Part shown: piece by piece, positions 46,478 through 58,120 of the stretch
Layout: every line of letters starts with the position of its first letter
Position numbering within the stretch: the first letter of the stretch is position 1
DNA from: Morinoia aosen
Taxonomy: Eukaryota; Arthropoda; Malacostraca; Amphipoda; Talitridae
Reading direction: 5' to 3'
NCBI GenBank assembly: GCA_030386875.1
Contig: CM059556.1
Coordinates: forward strand, 35,938,964 to 36,002,963
Length of the DNA: 64,000 bases
Position numbers and translations under genes: made by a program
Notes under the pieces: generated by a model
Database searches by the model: none
What the model was told of the DNA's origin: nothing
What the model saw: only the letters and a program-made list of their open reading frames with translations

Positions 46478-46665
46478 TTCACCTTGAAATCTCGAGTATC
46501 AAAATTCCACAAGTCAAAATCTCGAATATCTATTTCCCGACCATATTTGGCAGTGAAACACTGTACCCTGATTACAACATTCGGGATTTTGATTTTTGGG
46601 ATTTAGATATACGAGATTTCGACGTTCGGGATTTTGACTTTCGGGAGTCTGAATTCCACCCGACA
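46478..46665. mobile_element. Imperfect inverted repeat of CGGGATTTTGA units, MITE-like
   Basis: The left arm (GAAATCTCGAGTATC, CAAAATCTCGAATATC) pairs with the right arm (GATATACGAGATTTCGAC, CGGGATTTTGACTTTCGGG). The right arm is itself a short tandem of TTCGGGATTTTGA motifs. Class unknown. Confidence 0.5.
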
Positions 46666-46690
46666 ATAATACATGTAGGATTACATTCTA

Positions 46691-46738
46691 TTACTGCCCG
46701 GTCAGTGGAAGATGCAATATCCGCTGACCGGGAAGTAA
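46691..46738. other. 48-bp hairpin, 19-bp stem
   Basis: TTACTGCCCGGTCAGTGGA pairs with its reverse complement at the right end with two mismatches, around a 10-base loop. The stem is far richer in G+C than the surroundings. Possibly a foldback element. Confidence 0.7.
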
Positions 46739-47185
46739 CGGAATTTTCCAGAACAACTCTGACGTGGCCGGTTCACGTGTGATACATATGATGTTCATTC
46801 TTTATTGTAATTATCAATAATTTTGTATGCATAGTATCCGCTATATGGCTACTTAACTGTTTATTTTGCGGATAATTAACTGTGTCAGAAATAGTTAATT
46901 TGTTACAATAATATTTACGCACGTTACTATTTTTTGTATAATTGGTATCCTTTTTGAACATTGTTACAATAAACCTACTCTGTCACAACATATTGTTTCC
47001 TTGTTTTGATGTATAGTTTCACTGTCATTCATTTTGCTGGGTGTCGCTTGAATTTGTCGTTGTTGTTATTTTTTGCGACACTGTCTCTATATTTCTATTC
47101 CCTGTTATATTCATTGGTTAGTCGTTGTTAAATTTGCAGTTCGTAAGTACATTTTGAAAGAATGTGGTTATAAAACGAGAAAAGG
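46739..47185. other. Unique AT-rich sequence
   Basis: TTGTTACAATAA recurs at about 46900 and 46965. No gene is seen. Confidence 0.4.
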
Positions 47186-47300
47186 TGTACTGAGGTAAAT
47201 ACAATGATGTGAACTTTATTATTTGCACTGCTACTGAGGGAAACAAAATGATGTGAACTCTATTATTTTTAGGCTATTGAGGTAAATAAAATGATTTTAT
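47186..47300. repeat. Repeat of about 50 bp, 2-3 copies
   Basis: CTGAGG.AAA.A.AATGATGTGAACT.TATTATTT occurs twice, and a partial third copy follows. Confidence 0.8.
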
Positions 47301-47439
47301 TAGCGATAAAATGGTCTGGCACGTGAAACCTCGACTGCAGCTGTGACGAGCACGTCGCTCGCTCTGAAATGCACAAAATTTAACACCAAACAGCCGTAAA
47401 ATGTTGCTCTTGCTGCTCTTGACGTCTGCAAATGGACGG

Positions 47440-47970
47440 ACTGTGGTGCTGTGGTATCTTACATACTGTGCTGTGGTGTCTCGGTTACCCTGCTGTGGTG
47501 TCTTGTTACCGTGCTTGGTATCTTGGTTACCGTGTTGTGGTGTCTCGGGTACCGTGCTGCGGTGCAGTGGTATCTTACATACTGTGCTGTGCTGTGGTGT
47601 CTCGATTACCGTGATGCGGCGCTGTGGTATCTCCTGCCCCTTGCTGTGGTGTCTTGGTTACCGTGCTGTGGTGTCTCGGTTACCGGGATGTGGTGTCTCA
47701 GTTACTGTGCATCAGTGCTGTGGTGTCTCCTGTACCATGTCGTGGTGTCTTCTATGCCGTGCTGTGCTGCTTTGGTGTATCAGTTCCCGGTCTGTGATGC
47801 TGTGGTATTTTCTATACCTTGCTGTGGTATCTTGTATACCGTGCTGTGGTGCTGCAGTAACTTGTGTCCCGTGCTGTGGAGCATAGTGTCTTCTGTACCG
47901 GCTTGTGGTGCTGTGGTGCTGTAGTATTTTGCATCAATAGCTGTGGGGTCTTCTGAATTGTGCTGGAGTG
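47440..47970. repeat. GC-rich 22-33 bp minisatellite
   Basis: Units of GTGCTGTGGTGTCTCGGTTA plus CC vary in length through loss or gain of GTGCTGTG. About 20 copies. Frames of about 160 codons rich in Cys/Val/Leu stay open in two phases. These are repeat artefacts. Confidence 0.9.
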
Positions 47971-48090
47971 TGGTGGTGACGTTCATCTGCAGTGTGATGT
48001 GGTGTGAAATTAACGTTTATCTTTTCTGTGATGTTGTGTGGAGAGGACGTTTATTTGCACCGTGATGAGGTGAGATAGTAACGTATCTGG
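47971..48090. repeat. Repeat of about 34 bp, 3 copies
   Basis: GTGATGTGGTGTGAAA, then TAACGTTTATCT, recur three times with substitutions directly after the larger array. The two arrays may share an origin (GTG-rich). Confidence 0.7.
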
Positions 48091-49238
48091 TAAGAGAATT
48101 TTTATCGCCAAGATATTGAAATGATTGAGAAAAAAACACCTGTTTAAGGACGATAATCATCCAAATGGTGTTATGACACTTCCCCAACAGCGACCGGGAG
48201 AGGTTATTCGTCATAACGTTGTAATGATACTTTGTTGACAACTACTGAAAAAGTATTTGTCCCCGGGATGCTGCCTCTGACGATGGTTGTTAGATGAGAT
48301 TTTTTAAAGATATCCCGTGAATCATTTCAAAACAGGGTTCCACTCGCATGAAATTTTCTCATTTAATGTATAAATAAGCTGAATTTCTCCAGGCATTTCC
48401 TCTACAACAAAAAGGCCAATAAGTTTGCCCATTTACTGCGTTAAATTTCATCGTGCTATAAGAGTGCTGTCACTGAGCTCGGGCACCTCGAAGTGATAGG
48501 TAGACGATCGATTTCTATTCCTTCAGTGACTTTAGAATTGAAAGTCATCGGTGGTCCGCGCTATTTGCGCGCCCTTTTGAATATGTATGGTACTGTAAAT
48601 GTTATTGTGTTTCAGTTCTGATGAATTGGAGATTCGATTGATCTGCATAAAGGTGAGGCCTTAATGATCCAGTGCTGCTGCGTGGAAATACTCTCGCATG
48701 GTTTCGTCGGGCATCGTCATATCGAAACATCACGTTTTGTATGAACTTTTAATTGATTTAATTAGGAAAAAAATGTTACGCAGGTTTGGAAATAAGAACA
48801 GCGTTGGACACTTCATCATTCTCAAAAATAATACAGTAGAAAAATTCTTTTTATATTGGGTGAAGCAAAGTTTAAGTTTAAACAGCAATTGTGTGAAATA
48901 AATATTTTTCTGATAATATAGAGAGATATTAGCTTTTCGTTATTTACTCAAGTATTTTAGTACGTATAAAATTAGAGCAAAGCAAAGGATTTTACATCGT
49001 TACCACAATCACTTACTGACACAAAATGAAATCGACTTAATAACTACGATCACTCTGACCAAACCGCATCGTTAGTTCCTCCGAACCCCACTAACAATTC
49101 CAAAGAATATTTTTTCTAGATAAAGTTACGAAATCTGGAGTGAAATTTATTCAAACACGAGCTTCTACGAGCCCGTGTGGGATTTATTTCCTCCATTAGC
49201 CGGCGGCCATGGCTGAGGCGGACGAACTCTGGGTCGTA
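48091..49238. other. Unique sequence, no gene seen
   Basis: Short frames only. Confidence 0.4.
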
Positions 49239-51308
49239 GATTTTACGTTCCACTTCCTCCTGAGTCGTATGATTTTACGTTCCACTTCCTCCTGAGTTAC
49301 ATGATTTTACGTTCCACTTCCTCCTGAGTTACATGATTTTACGTTCCACTTCCTCCTGAGTTACATGATTTTACGTTCCACTTCCTCCTGAGTTACATGA
49401 TTTTACGTTCCACTTCCTCCTGAGTTACATGATTTTACGTTCCACTTCCTCCTGAGTCGCATGATTTTACGTTCCTCTTCCTCCTGAGTCGCATGATTTT
49501 ACGTTCCACTTCCTCCTGAGTTACATGATTTTACGTTCCACTTCCTCCTGAGTCGCATGATTTTACGTTCCACTTCCTCCTGAGTTACATGATTTTACGT
49601 TCCACTTCCTCCTGAGTTACATGATTTTACGTTCCACTTCCTCCTGAGTCGCATGATTTTACGTTCCACTTCCTCCTGAGTTACATGATTTTACGTTCCA
49701 CTTCCTCCTGAGTTACATGATTTTACGTTCCACTTCCTCCTGAGTCGCATGATTTTACGTTCCACTTCCTCCTGAGTCGCATGATTTTACGTTCCACTTC
49801 CTCCTGAGTTACATGATTTTACGTTCCACTTCCTCCTGAGTCGCATGATTTTACGTTCCACTTCCTCCTGAGTCGCATGATTTTACGTTCCACTTCCTCC
49901 TGAGTCGCATGATTTTACGTTCCACTTCCTCCTGAGTCGCATGATTTTACGTTCCACTTCCTCCTGAGTCGTATGATTTTACGTTCCACTTCCTCCTGAG
50001 TCGCATGATTTTACGTTCACTTCCTCCTGAGTCGCATGATTTTACGTTCCACTTCCTCCTGAGTTACATGATTTTACGTTCCACTTCCTCCTGAGGCGCA
50101 TGATTTTACGTTCCACTTCCTCCTGAGTCGCATGATTTTACGTTCCACTTCCTCCTGAGTCGCATGATTTTACGTTCCACTTCCTCCTGAGTCGCATGAT
50201 TTTACGTTCCACTTCCTCCTGAGTTACATGATTTTACGTTCCACTTCCTCCAGAGTCGCATGATTTTACGTTCCACTTCCTCCTGAGTCGCATGATTTTA
50301 CGTTCCACTTCCTCCTGAGTCGCATGATTTTACGTTCCACTTCCTCCTGAGTTACATGATTTTACGTTCCACTTCCTCCTGAGTCGCATGATTTTACGTT
50401 CCACTTCCTCCTGAGTCGCATGATTTTACGTTCCACTTCCTCCTGAGTCGCATGATTTTACGTTCCACTTCCTCCTGAGTCGCATGATTTTACGTTCCAC
50501 TTCCTCCTGAGTCGCATGATTTTACGTTCCACTTCCTCCTGAGTCGCATGATTTTACGTTCCACTTCCTCCTGAGTCGCATGATTTTACGTTCCACTTCC
50601 TCCTGAGTCGCATGATTTTACGTTCCACTTCCTCCTGAGTCGCATGATTTTACGTTCCACTTCCTCCTGAGTTACATGATTTTACGTTCCACTTCCTCCT
50701 GAGTCGCATGATTTTACGTTCCACTTCCTCCTGAGTCGCATGATTTTACGTTCCACTTCCTCCTGAGTTACATGATTTTACGTTCCACTTCCTCCTGAGT
50801 CGCATGATTTTACGTTCCACTTCCTCCTGAGTTACATGATTTTACGTTCCACTTCCTCCTGAGTCGCATGATTTTACGTTCCACTTCCTCCTGAGTCGCA
50901 TGATTTTACGTTCCACTTCCTCCTGAGTCGCATGATTTTACGTTCCACTTCCTCCTGAGTCGCATGATTTTACGTTCCACTTCCTCCTGAGTCGCATGAT
51001 TTCACGTTCCACTTCCTCCAGAGTCACACGATATTACGTTCCACTTCTTCCTGAGCCACATGATTTTACGTTCCACATCCTCATGAGTCGCATGATTTTA
51101 CGTTCCACTTCCTCCAGAGTCACACGATTTTACGTTCCACTTCCTCCTGAGTCGCATGATTTTACGTTCCACTTCCTCCTGAGTTACATGATTTTACGTT
51201 CCACTTCCTCCAGAGTCGCATGATTTTACGTTCCACTTCCTCCAAAGTCACATGATTTTACGTTCCACTTCCTCCAGAGTCACATGATTTTACGTTCCAC
51301 TTCCTCCC
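49239..51308. repeat. 32-bp minisatellite, about 65 copies, highly homogeneous
   Basis: The unit is GATTTTACGTTCCACTTCCT, then CCTGAGTCGCAT. The main polymorphism is GTCGCAT versus GTTACAT. Nearly all other positions are invariant between about 49260 and 50990. The last 300 bp carry many extra variants (CCAGAGTCACACG, CTTCTTCCTGAGCCAC). One unit near 50010 is one base short. One strand is strongly pyrimidine-rich. Confidence 0.98.
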
Positions 51309-52914
51309 TACCCGTGCACATTGTGCATCAACATCTCGCCCCGTTACGTAGTCTATGTGCCCGAGACACTAACAACATCTTTGGCATGCAGCATGAATCC
51401 CCTCTTAGAAGCCTGCATTGCGTGGCAGTCTCAATTTTTAAGAGCAGTGAAGTTAACAAGAAAGAATTGGGGAGAGAAGGAACGGGTTCCTTTGCCCTCT
51501 GTAAGCAGGAGCGGAGTGTTGCTGTGCGTGTGTCGAATTCTGCTGTTTTGTGCAGAGAACAAGCAGTTCACTTAAGAGTAATACCTATGATTTGTTCCTT
51601 GTTCTTGCTATACACGTTATTTGGACATTTAGAGCAAATTTTCTTTATATTCCGTTCAAATTTTTTATAAATGCCCCCTCCTCATTCGTGCGTCTGCGAT
51701 TCGTAGAAGACTTAACAATAATTCACGCTCTCTCAAAAGTCTTCTAGACTTCTTCTTCTAGAATAGAGTCGTCGTAGAAGGCTCCATTCACGCTCTCGCG
51801 TGCGCTGCGATACATTTGGTGAAATTATGAGCATATGAATGAAGCTTTCTATTGTTAAATGTTATATCAAGAATGGTTTTGTTATATATGGGAGCACAAC
51901 ATGCAATGACCAGTTCGGTGAAATCCAACCTGATGATTGATAAGCTGTACTTTTCAAGTTAAAGCATTTTGCAGAGCATCGAATTGATTTTTCAAAATAT
52001 GCATTTCAGGCTGATTAATTCGAGTATTCATTGTAATTTGCTCGAAATAATCTTCTTGAGCTTGAATAAACTCCATTATTCACTAATTTATTTCATTTTC
52101 TGAGCTGCCTCAGATTGATTCATGAGAAATTCATCACAAAGCTGACAGATTCCAGTCAGCTTCTTATTTTAGAATATCATTATTATTATGAGTATTAAAT
52201 CTAAGAATATTACCAATATTATTGCTCCCGCAGATATATATATGTGATGTGGGTGGTCAGGATGACATGGGAAAACTGAGCATTGAAGAAAGACTTACAC
52301 TTTTTTTGCATTTCCCTTATGACACTTTTGCCTCATGATGAAAGAAGACGTTTTTAATAGTATCCAGAGGCCTAGCTCTGTGCCAATGGTATCAGGCAAT
52401 ACTCGTGTATTAGATGAAAACCTACCACTGTTTTCAGGAATTTTTTTGGGGAGCTTGTGACCGACAATTAAGCGGAAATATAACTGGGAACGCTTTCAAT
52501 TACTATTTTTTATTTTTCAGTCAAGAGCGAAATTGATTGTAATATACGTGTGTATTTACCTCATTCAAGTTTTGTGCGGTATTCCACTTTCATTTTGAAA
52601 ATCATTCTAGGAGGGTCTCGTAATCTGCGTGGTGACGTATTTCGCTTGCTTTCATCAAATTAATACCGTCTCCGGGCAGGAGAGTTGCCTGTATTGCACG
52701 AACGTAATTACTGAGCTTTGTGTTCCCTTGATTAAAAAAAGTCGGATTCTATATTTACCTCGGAATCGTGTTCGCTGAGTCCTGCAAATTGCGGTCGGTT
52801 TCAGTCAAGCGTTATTATTGCGTCCAGAATTGTACGCGAATATTGTTTTTAGATATTCGTTGGAGGTTTAAAAGTTGTTGTAAACGTTCAGAACAGTTAA
52901 TTGTTTTTTTCGAA
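51309..52914. other. Unique sequence, no gene supported
   Basis: Overlapping frames (51284-51670 and 51321-51575, +) begin at or next to the array edge in a slightly GC-richer patch. No domain is recognised. A short TCTTCTAGA-rich self-complementary patch lies near 51735-51775. Confidence 0.4.
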
Positions 52915-53255
52915 TTCCCTGTAGTGCAAAATGGGCATTTTTAAATTTAATCAGTGGATGATAATTTAACTAAACGTTAATTTAAAAAATGTTTTCCTTG
53001 TGGACGTTGCCGAAAATCTATTACCAGTAGACTTAGCAAATTTTGTGCCTTACTCAATCGGTGAGTGACAATTTAATAGAGAGTGAATAGGGAAATACGC
53101 TCCTGTTGACCGTTATTTGAAATTATTTACTAGAAGACCCAAGAAATTCTGTGCTTTATTCAATTAGTGAATGATAATTTGATAGAAAGAAAAACTCTCA
53201 TGTAGGCTAAAATCTGTTGTTATAAGACGCAGAATATTCTGTGCTTTCGGTGTTT
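52915..53255. repeat. Repeat of about 110 bp, 3 diverged copies
   Basis: CAAATTTTGTGCCTTACTCA, GTGAATGATAATTT and GAAAATCTATTACCAGTAGA-like blocks recur in order three times. Confidence 0.75.
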
Positions 53256-53816
53256 AGGAAAATTTATGCATTTGAAACTGCGTCCGTCGAGTTCTGGACA
53301 AGCCACGGATGCAAAAAAGTCATAGCACCTCGAGAAGAGAATAATTCGACGACAGAGCAGAGAACTTAAAAGTCGCGCTAAATGCTAGGGGATGTTAAAC
53401 AAGGACAGCAAATAGGACATCTATTGAGGTTGATCCACGCAGCAATATTCTAGTTTTAATTTATCATTTGTTCTGTTTACCTGGGAGAATTGTGTGTAAA
53501 TTATATTGACCAGGAGGGACTGTGTGCTCGTAGGTGAATTGGAATGAACTGTAAGAAAAGTGTGCTTGTATAATAATTAAAATATTTCACGACCCATCAC
53601 GAGTGAAGAAATTTCACCATTTTTTGCAACTAGGCAAAAATATTCAGAACTCGAGCTACCTGCGCAGCTCTCGTTTGTGAATCCATGTAAGGAACTGAAC
53701 TTTTAAGTTGAATAATTTAGCTGCAGTTCTAGGTTGGCTTTTGCTGTCGTAGTTCATTGATGAGTCGTTATTGAGGATGAATTTGAGGGCATCGCTTTTG
53801 GTTATCAAGTTTTGTT
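53256..53816. other. Unique sequence, no gene seen
   Basis: Spacer between the 110-bp and 49-bp arrays. Confidence 0.4.
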
Positions 53817-55101
53817 ACCGAAACCGAATAGACGAAACCAAATGGGACTAAAAGGGAAAATGTCAGACGAAACCTGATGGATCAAACGAAATAGGACTGA
53901 AAATAAAAATGCCAGACGAAACCTGATGGATCAAACGAAATAGGACTGACAATAAATATGTCAGACGAAACCTGATGGATCAAACGAAATATGACTGAAA
54001 ATAAAAATGCCAGACGAAACCTGATGGATCAAACGAAATATGACTGAAAATAAAAATGCCAGACGAAACCTGATGGATCAAACGAAATAGGACTGAAAAT
54101 AAAAATGCCAGACGAAACCTGATGGATCAAACGAAATAGGACTGACAATAAAAATGTCAGACGAAACCTGACGGATCAAACGAAATAGGACTGACAATAA
54201 AAATGCCAGGCGAAACCTGATGGATCAAACGAAATAGGACTGACAATGAAAATGCCAGACGAAACCTGATGGATCAATCGAAATAGGACTGACAATAAAA
54301 ATATCAGACGAAACCTGATGGATCAAACGAAATAGGACTGACAGTAAAAATGTCAGACGAAACCTGATGGATCAAACGAAATAGGACTGACAATAAAAAT
54401 ATCAGACGAAACCTGATGGATCAAACGAAATAGGACTGACAATAAAAATGTCAGACGAAACCTGATGGATCAAACGAAATAGGACTGACAATAAAAATGC
54501 CAGACGAAACCTGATGGATCAAACGAAATAGGACTGACAATAAAAATGTCAGACGAAACCTGATGGATCAAACGAAATATGACTGAAAATAAAAAGGTCA
54601 GACGAAACCTGATGGATCAAACGAAATAGGACTGACAATAAAAATGCCAGACGAAACCTGATGGATCAAACGAAATAGGACTGAAAATAAAAATGCCAGA
54701 CGAAACCTGATGGATCAAATGAAATAGGACTGAAAATAAAAATGCCAGACGAAACCTGATGGATCAAACGAAATAGGACTGACAATAAAAATGCCAGACG
54801 AAACCTGATGGATCAAACGAACTAGGACTGACAATAAAAATGCCAGACGAAACCTGATGGATCAAACGAAATAGGACTGAAAATAAAAATGCCTGACGAA
54901 ACCTGATGGATCAAACGAAATAGGACTGACAATAAAAATGCCAGACGAAACCTGATAGATCAAACGAAATAGGACTGACAATAAAAATGCCAGACGAAAC
55001 CTGATGGATCAAACGAAATAGGACTGAAAATAAGGACAGACGAAACCAAATAGACCAACCTAAATGGGACTAAAATGAAAAATGTCCGACGAAACCGAAT
55101 G
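53817..55101. repeat. 49-bp minisatellite, about 26 copies, with matching degenerate edges
   Basis: The unit contains GACGAAACCTGATGGATCAA, ACGAAATAGGACTGACAATA and AAAATGCCA. The first and last units both deviate in the same way (GAAACCAAAT, AAATGGGACTAAAA), while the centre is nearly uniform. The array ends about 20 bp before the LTR element. Confidence 0.97.
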
Positions 55102-55120
55102 GAGCCCCAAAAATGGATAT

Positions 55121-55483
55121 TGTTATATGGTGAAGTAGGCATCGTTGGGTTTATGGATTTCCGGAGATGAGGTTTGCGCGTCTTGCCGGATGCCTTATTG
55201 CGTTCAGGTCAGATGTCTTTATGGGACCTCCGCCGGAAGCTGTGCCTTGGGGGCGCATCGCATTGGTATGCACCGGAAGAGCATTGTTTAACTTCCGAGC
55301 ACTATAGCTTATAAGCAGAGTCGGTGTATGGATGATTCAGTACAAGAATAGGAACCTAGCTGAGAGTTTCCTTTTCCTACTCCTGAAGTAAGACTTCAGA
55401 TACGGTAGTTACAGCTACCGATCCTGTAGTTTGCAGCTACCATTACTAATCCTCGTATCGTGATGAAAAACCAAGATACTACA
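55121..55483 (+). repeat. 5' LTR of the Mag-lineage element
   Basis: 363 bp, TG...CA ends. A TATA-like CTTATAAG lies about 185 bp into the repeat and could mark the U3/R boundary. About 99% identical to the LTR at 56993-57355. Confidence 0.95.
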
Positions 55484-55485
55484 AA

Positions 55486-55495
55486 TGGCGACGAG
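55486..55495 (+). other. Primer-binding site, tRNA-Ser type
   Basis: TGGCGACGAG lies two bases after the 5' LTR and is complementary to the 3' end (with CCA) of a serine tRNA of the GCT type. Mag-lineage elements use this primer. Confidence 0.7.
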
Positions 55496-55739
55496 CCTTC
55501 GAACCTCCTAAGTGAATTTGAACTTTACAAGTGCTCTGAAATTAAGATGGCGCATTATACAGTTTGCTGTCTTCCATTAGACGTTGAAGTGGAAACAGTG
55601 AGTAATATCTACAACGATTCAAGTACAGTGTGCAGACGTTCTTCAGAAGACGGGAAACAATGGTGGTAACAAAGCTAGTATTATAGCTGAAGCTTCGCCT
55701 GTAAACATCATTACTGATCTACAACGAAGAATTTAACCT

Positions 55740-56060
55740 ATGTTACTCACTGATGCTACATATGAGGAACTTGAAGGAAAGTTAATACAACAATTTAAAA
55801 TCAAGAAATCCCCTGTTGGCGCATCTGTTACATTTCTAAACAGAGAGCAAAGTGTTAATGAATCCATACAAAGTTATGCTAAAACGTCAAATGACTTAGC
55901 ATCTTCGTGCAACTACGAAAATTGCGGTCGCGATCGTCTCTTGAGAGATGCTTTTGTGGCCGGTCTACATTCAGCGCAAATTCTCAGCGCGGTTCTACAG
56001 AAGTGTGACAGCAAGTCCTTCAACGAATGCGTTGAACATGCAAAACTCATTGAACAGTAA
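55740..56060 (+). pseudogene. gag-like remnant
   Basis: A capsid-type helical region of about 106 residues includes LIQQFKIKKSP, SIQSYAKTSNDLASSC and LLRDAFVAGL. This is the usual order in Mag and related Ty3/Gypsy gag proteins. Fossil; part of the broken element. Confidence 0.8.
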
Positions 56061-56129
56061 AGCTTCGACGCTCCAGATATTATTCGTGAGGATTTACCTT
56101 CATCGTTTTTCACTACAGAAAAACTACAG

Positions 56130-56260
56130 CCGAATTACATATGCATTCGCTGCGGAACTAGGCAGAAGCACCTTACAAAGAATTGCTATGCCCTAAAATT
56201 AAATTATTAAAATGCAAAAAATGTGGAAAAATAGGCCGCATTTCTAAAGTTTGCAATTTA
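56130..56260 (+). pseudogene. Zinc-knuckle-like remnant of gag
   Basis: Two cysteine-rich segments, CIRCGTRQKHLTKNC and CKKCGKIGRISKVC, correspond to the paired CCHC knuckles at the end of gag in this lineage. Fossil. Confidence 0.65.
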
Positions 56261-56539
56261 CGACTGCAACACGACCTCCTCCTGTTGAGCCTACACGAAG
56301 GGGACCTACATGAGAAGAATTTGACGCAGCTCGCACTTACAAAGTGCAGCTGGAAAGGAGCGGTTCTCAGTGCAACGTCGGAAGAGAAGATGTGTCAATG
56401 AAGAGTTCAAGTAAGCCTCTACAGCGGAAGAACGAAGTTATTCTACAAAAGCCTAGGAACGATACTTGTGTCGGTAACTATGTTCATAATTTCTCTGATG
56501 TACAAACTAATTACGCGTTATTTCAGTCACATTGTATTC

Positions 56540-56950
56540 CTCAAAGTGTCACAAAACTTACGCCCTCTGTTGCGCTCAACAATCGTAAAATTGTTACTTC
56601 TAGAGATAGAGTCATCCTAAATATTCTGTGTACAGGTCTAAGCCTATGTCTGTAACTCAATTTGATGTCGGTGATCATGTTCTTGCTCTGAATTTAAGAA
56701 ATGGTCCCAAGTGACTGAAGGGAATTATTGTTAGTAAAGTGGCTGTTAATGTCTTTCATGTTCAAATATTAGCATTAAATGTAATCTTGAAGAGACATTC
56801 ATATCAGTTGTTGCACAGTAGTTTGGGATCTATCCGTAGTGGGGTAACAGAGACTCGTGCTTGGCCTGTTAGCAGTTCCCCTGTGCAAAATTAACCTCGT
56901 AGATCAAGTAGAGTAACTAAACCTGTAATGAGAATACGTTGCTGAGCTCT
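56540..56950 (+). pseudogene. pol tail (integrase C-terminal) remnant
   Basis: A segment reading ALNNRKIVTSRDRV, then VGDHVLALNLRNGP and GIIVSKVAVNVFHVQIL, resembles the end of Ty3/Gypsy integrase before the 3' LTR. Fossil. Confidence 0.65.
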
Positions 56951-56978
56951 TCCTTCTTTTTGTCACATACATTCATTT

Positions 56979-56990
56979 AAAGGGAGGGAA
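56979..56990 (+). other. Polypurine tract
   Basis: AAAGGGAGGGAA ends two bases before the 3' LTR, where plus-strand DNA synthesis is primed. Confidence 0.8.
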
Positions 56991-56992
56991 GT

Positions 56993-57355
56993 TGTTATAT
57001 AGTGAAGTAGGCATCGTTGGGTTTATGGATTTCTGGAGATGAGGTTTGCGCGTCTTGCCGGATGCCTTATTGCGTTCAGGTCAGATGTCTTTATGGGACC
57101 TCCGCCGGAAGCTGTGCCTTGGGGGCGCATCGCATTGGTATGCACCGGAAGAGCATTGTTTAACTTCCGAGCACTATAGCTTATAAGCAGAGTCGGTGTA
57201 TGGATGATTCAGTACAAGAATAGGAACCTAGCTGAGAGTTTCCTTTTCCTACTCCTGAAGTAAGACTTCAGATACGGTAGTTACAGCTACCGATCCTGTA
57301 GTTTGCAGCTACTATTACTAATCCACGTATCGTGATGAAAAACCAAGATACTACA
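56993..57355 (+). repeat. 3' LTR of the Mag-lineage element
   Basis: 363 bp, the same length as the 5' LTR, followed by the target duplication GATAT. Confidence 0.95.
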
Positions 57356-57360
57356 GATAT

Positions 57361-58120
57361 GAGATAAAAAAACATGAGACGTGGTAAAAAAGGCCTTTAA
57401 TTCGTTAGATTTTATTTATAGGGCTCTAAAAGGTGATCTGTTCCACTCTTATATTTCACTTAATAAAATACAACGCAAATAACTTAAAAGGATATGCGTG
57501 GAATATGTGTTCATTTTCAAGGAAAAAATTTCATTAATCGTTTAAATTCATTTTCATGAACGAATTTGAAAAATGTATTTGCTATTACGCAATACGAGAC
57601 TTTTGTTCCCACTTTGCATAATCGGCAAAATACGGTATTTATGTTAAACTGAGAAACTCCAGCAACGCTCCTGCGAAGATACCTAATAACTTTTTCTATA
57701 CATCTCTACATCATTAATCTGTGGGAGTCATTTGTGTTAATATCCAAACGCATGTTCTACGAAATGGCATGTTCAATGAAATTTATGTTCTAACGTATAA
57801 TATATGTTCAATGTATGTTTAAATGAAAATATACGTTCACTGCATGTTCTATCAATGGCATTTTCTACGAAATATTGGTAACAGTCATTGAAAGGTGCAG
57901 AGGAAATTAGCTCAAATGCTACTTCTGAAACGCGCGCTGCAGCTGGGGTTCAAGAAGTGCTTTGAAGCTCGCATTGCGCTCTTAAGAAACTATTTCTCTT
58001 GCTTTATCTTCAGGAAATAGAGCTCTTTTCAAACGTGGCTTCGGCGAGATCGAAAAGAAACGAAAGGCCAGGTGCGACTGCGAACGAGAATAGACTAAAC
58101 TCTGTTCAATGGAAGGTGAA
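57361..58120. other. Unique AT-rich sequence, no gene seen
   Basis: Short ATGTTCTACGAAAT-type repeats lie at 57745-57870. The 49-bp array does not resume after the LTR element. Confidence 0.5.

Larger units (their letters stand above)
55121..57355 (+). mobile_element. Broken Ty3/Gypsy (Mag-lineage) LTR retrotransposon
   Basis: A 2.2-kb fossil with two 363-bp LTRs beginning TGTTATAT and ending ACTACA. It is flanked by an exact 5-bp target duplication GATAT (55116-55120 and 57356-57360). A primer-binding site, a gag-like region, a zinc-knuckle-like region, a pol tail and a purine tract are recognisable in order. It is much shorter than whole members of the family (about 5 kb) and carries several breaks, so it is not functional on its own. 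The LTRs differ at only about four positions, so the insertion itself is young. Confidence 0.93.

Noticed and set aside
47401-47924. Cys/Leu-rich frames of about 160 codons that look like membrane proteins
   Set aside because: Two overlapping phases give similar 'proteins' because the GTG-rich repeat changes phase. There is no start context or non-repetitive domain.
55121-57355. Intact, autonomous LTR retrotransposon
   Set aside because: It is far shorter than whole family members and visibly broken in its interior. Only the LTRs and short cis-sites look whole.
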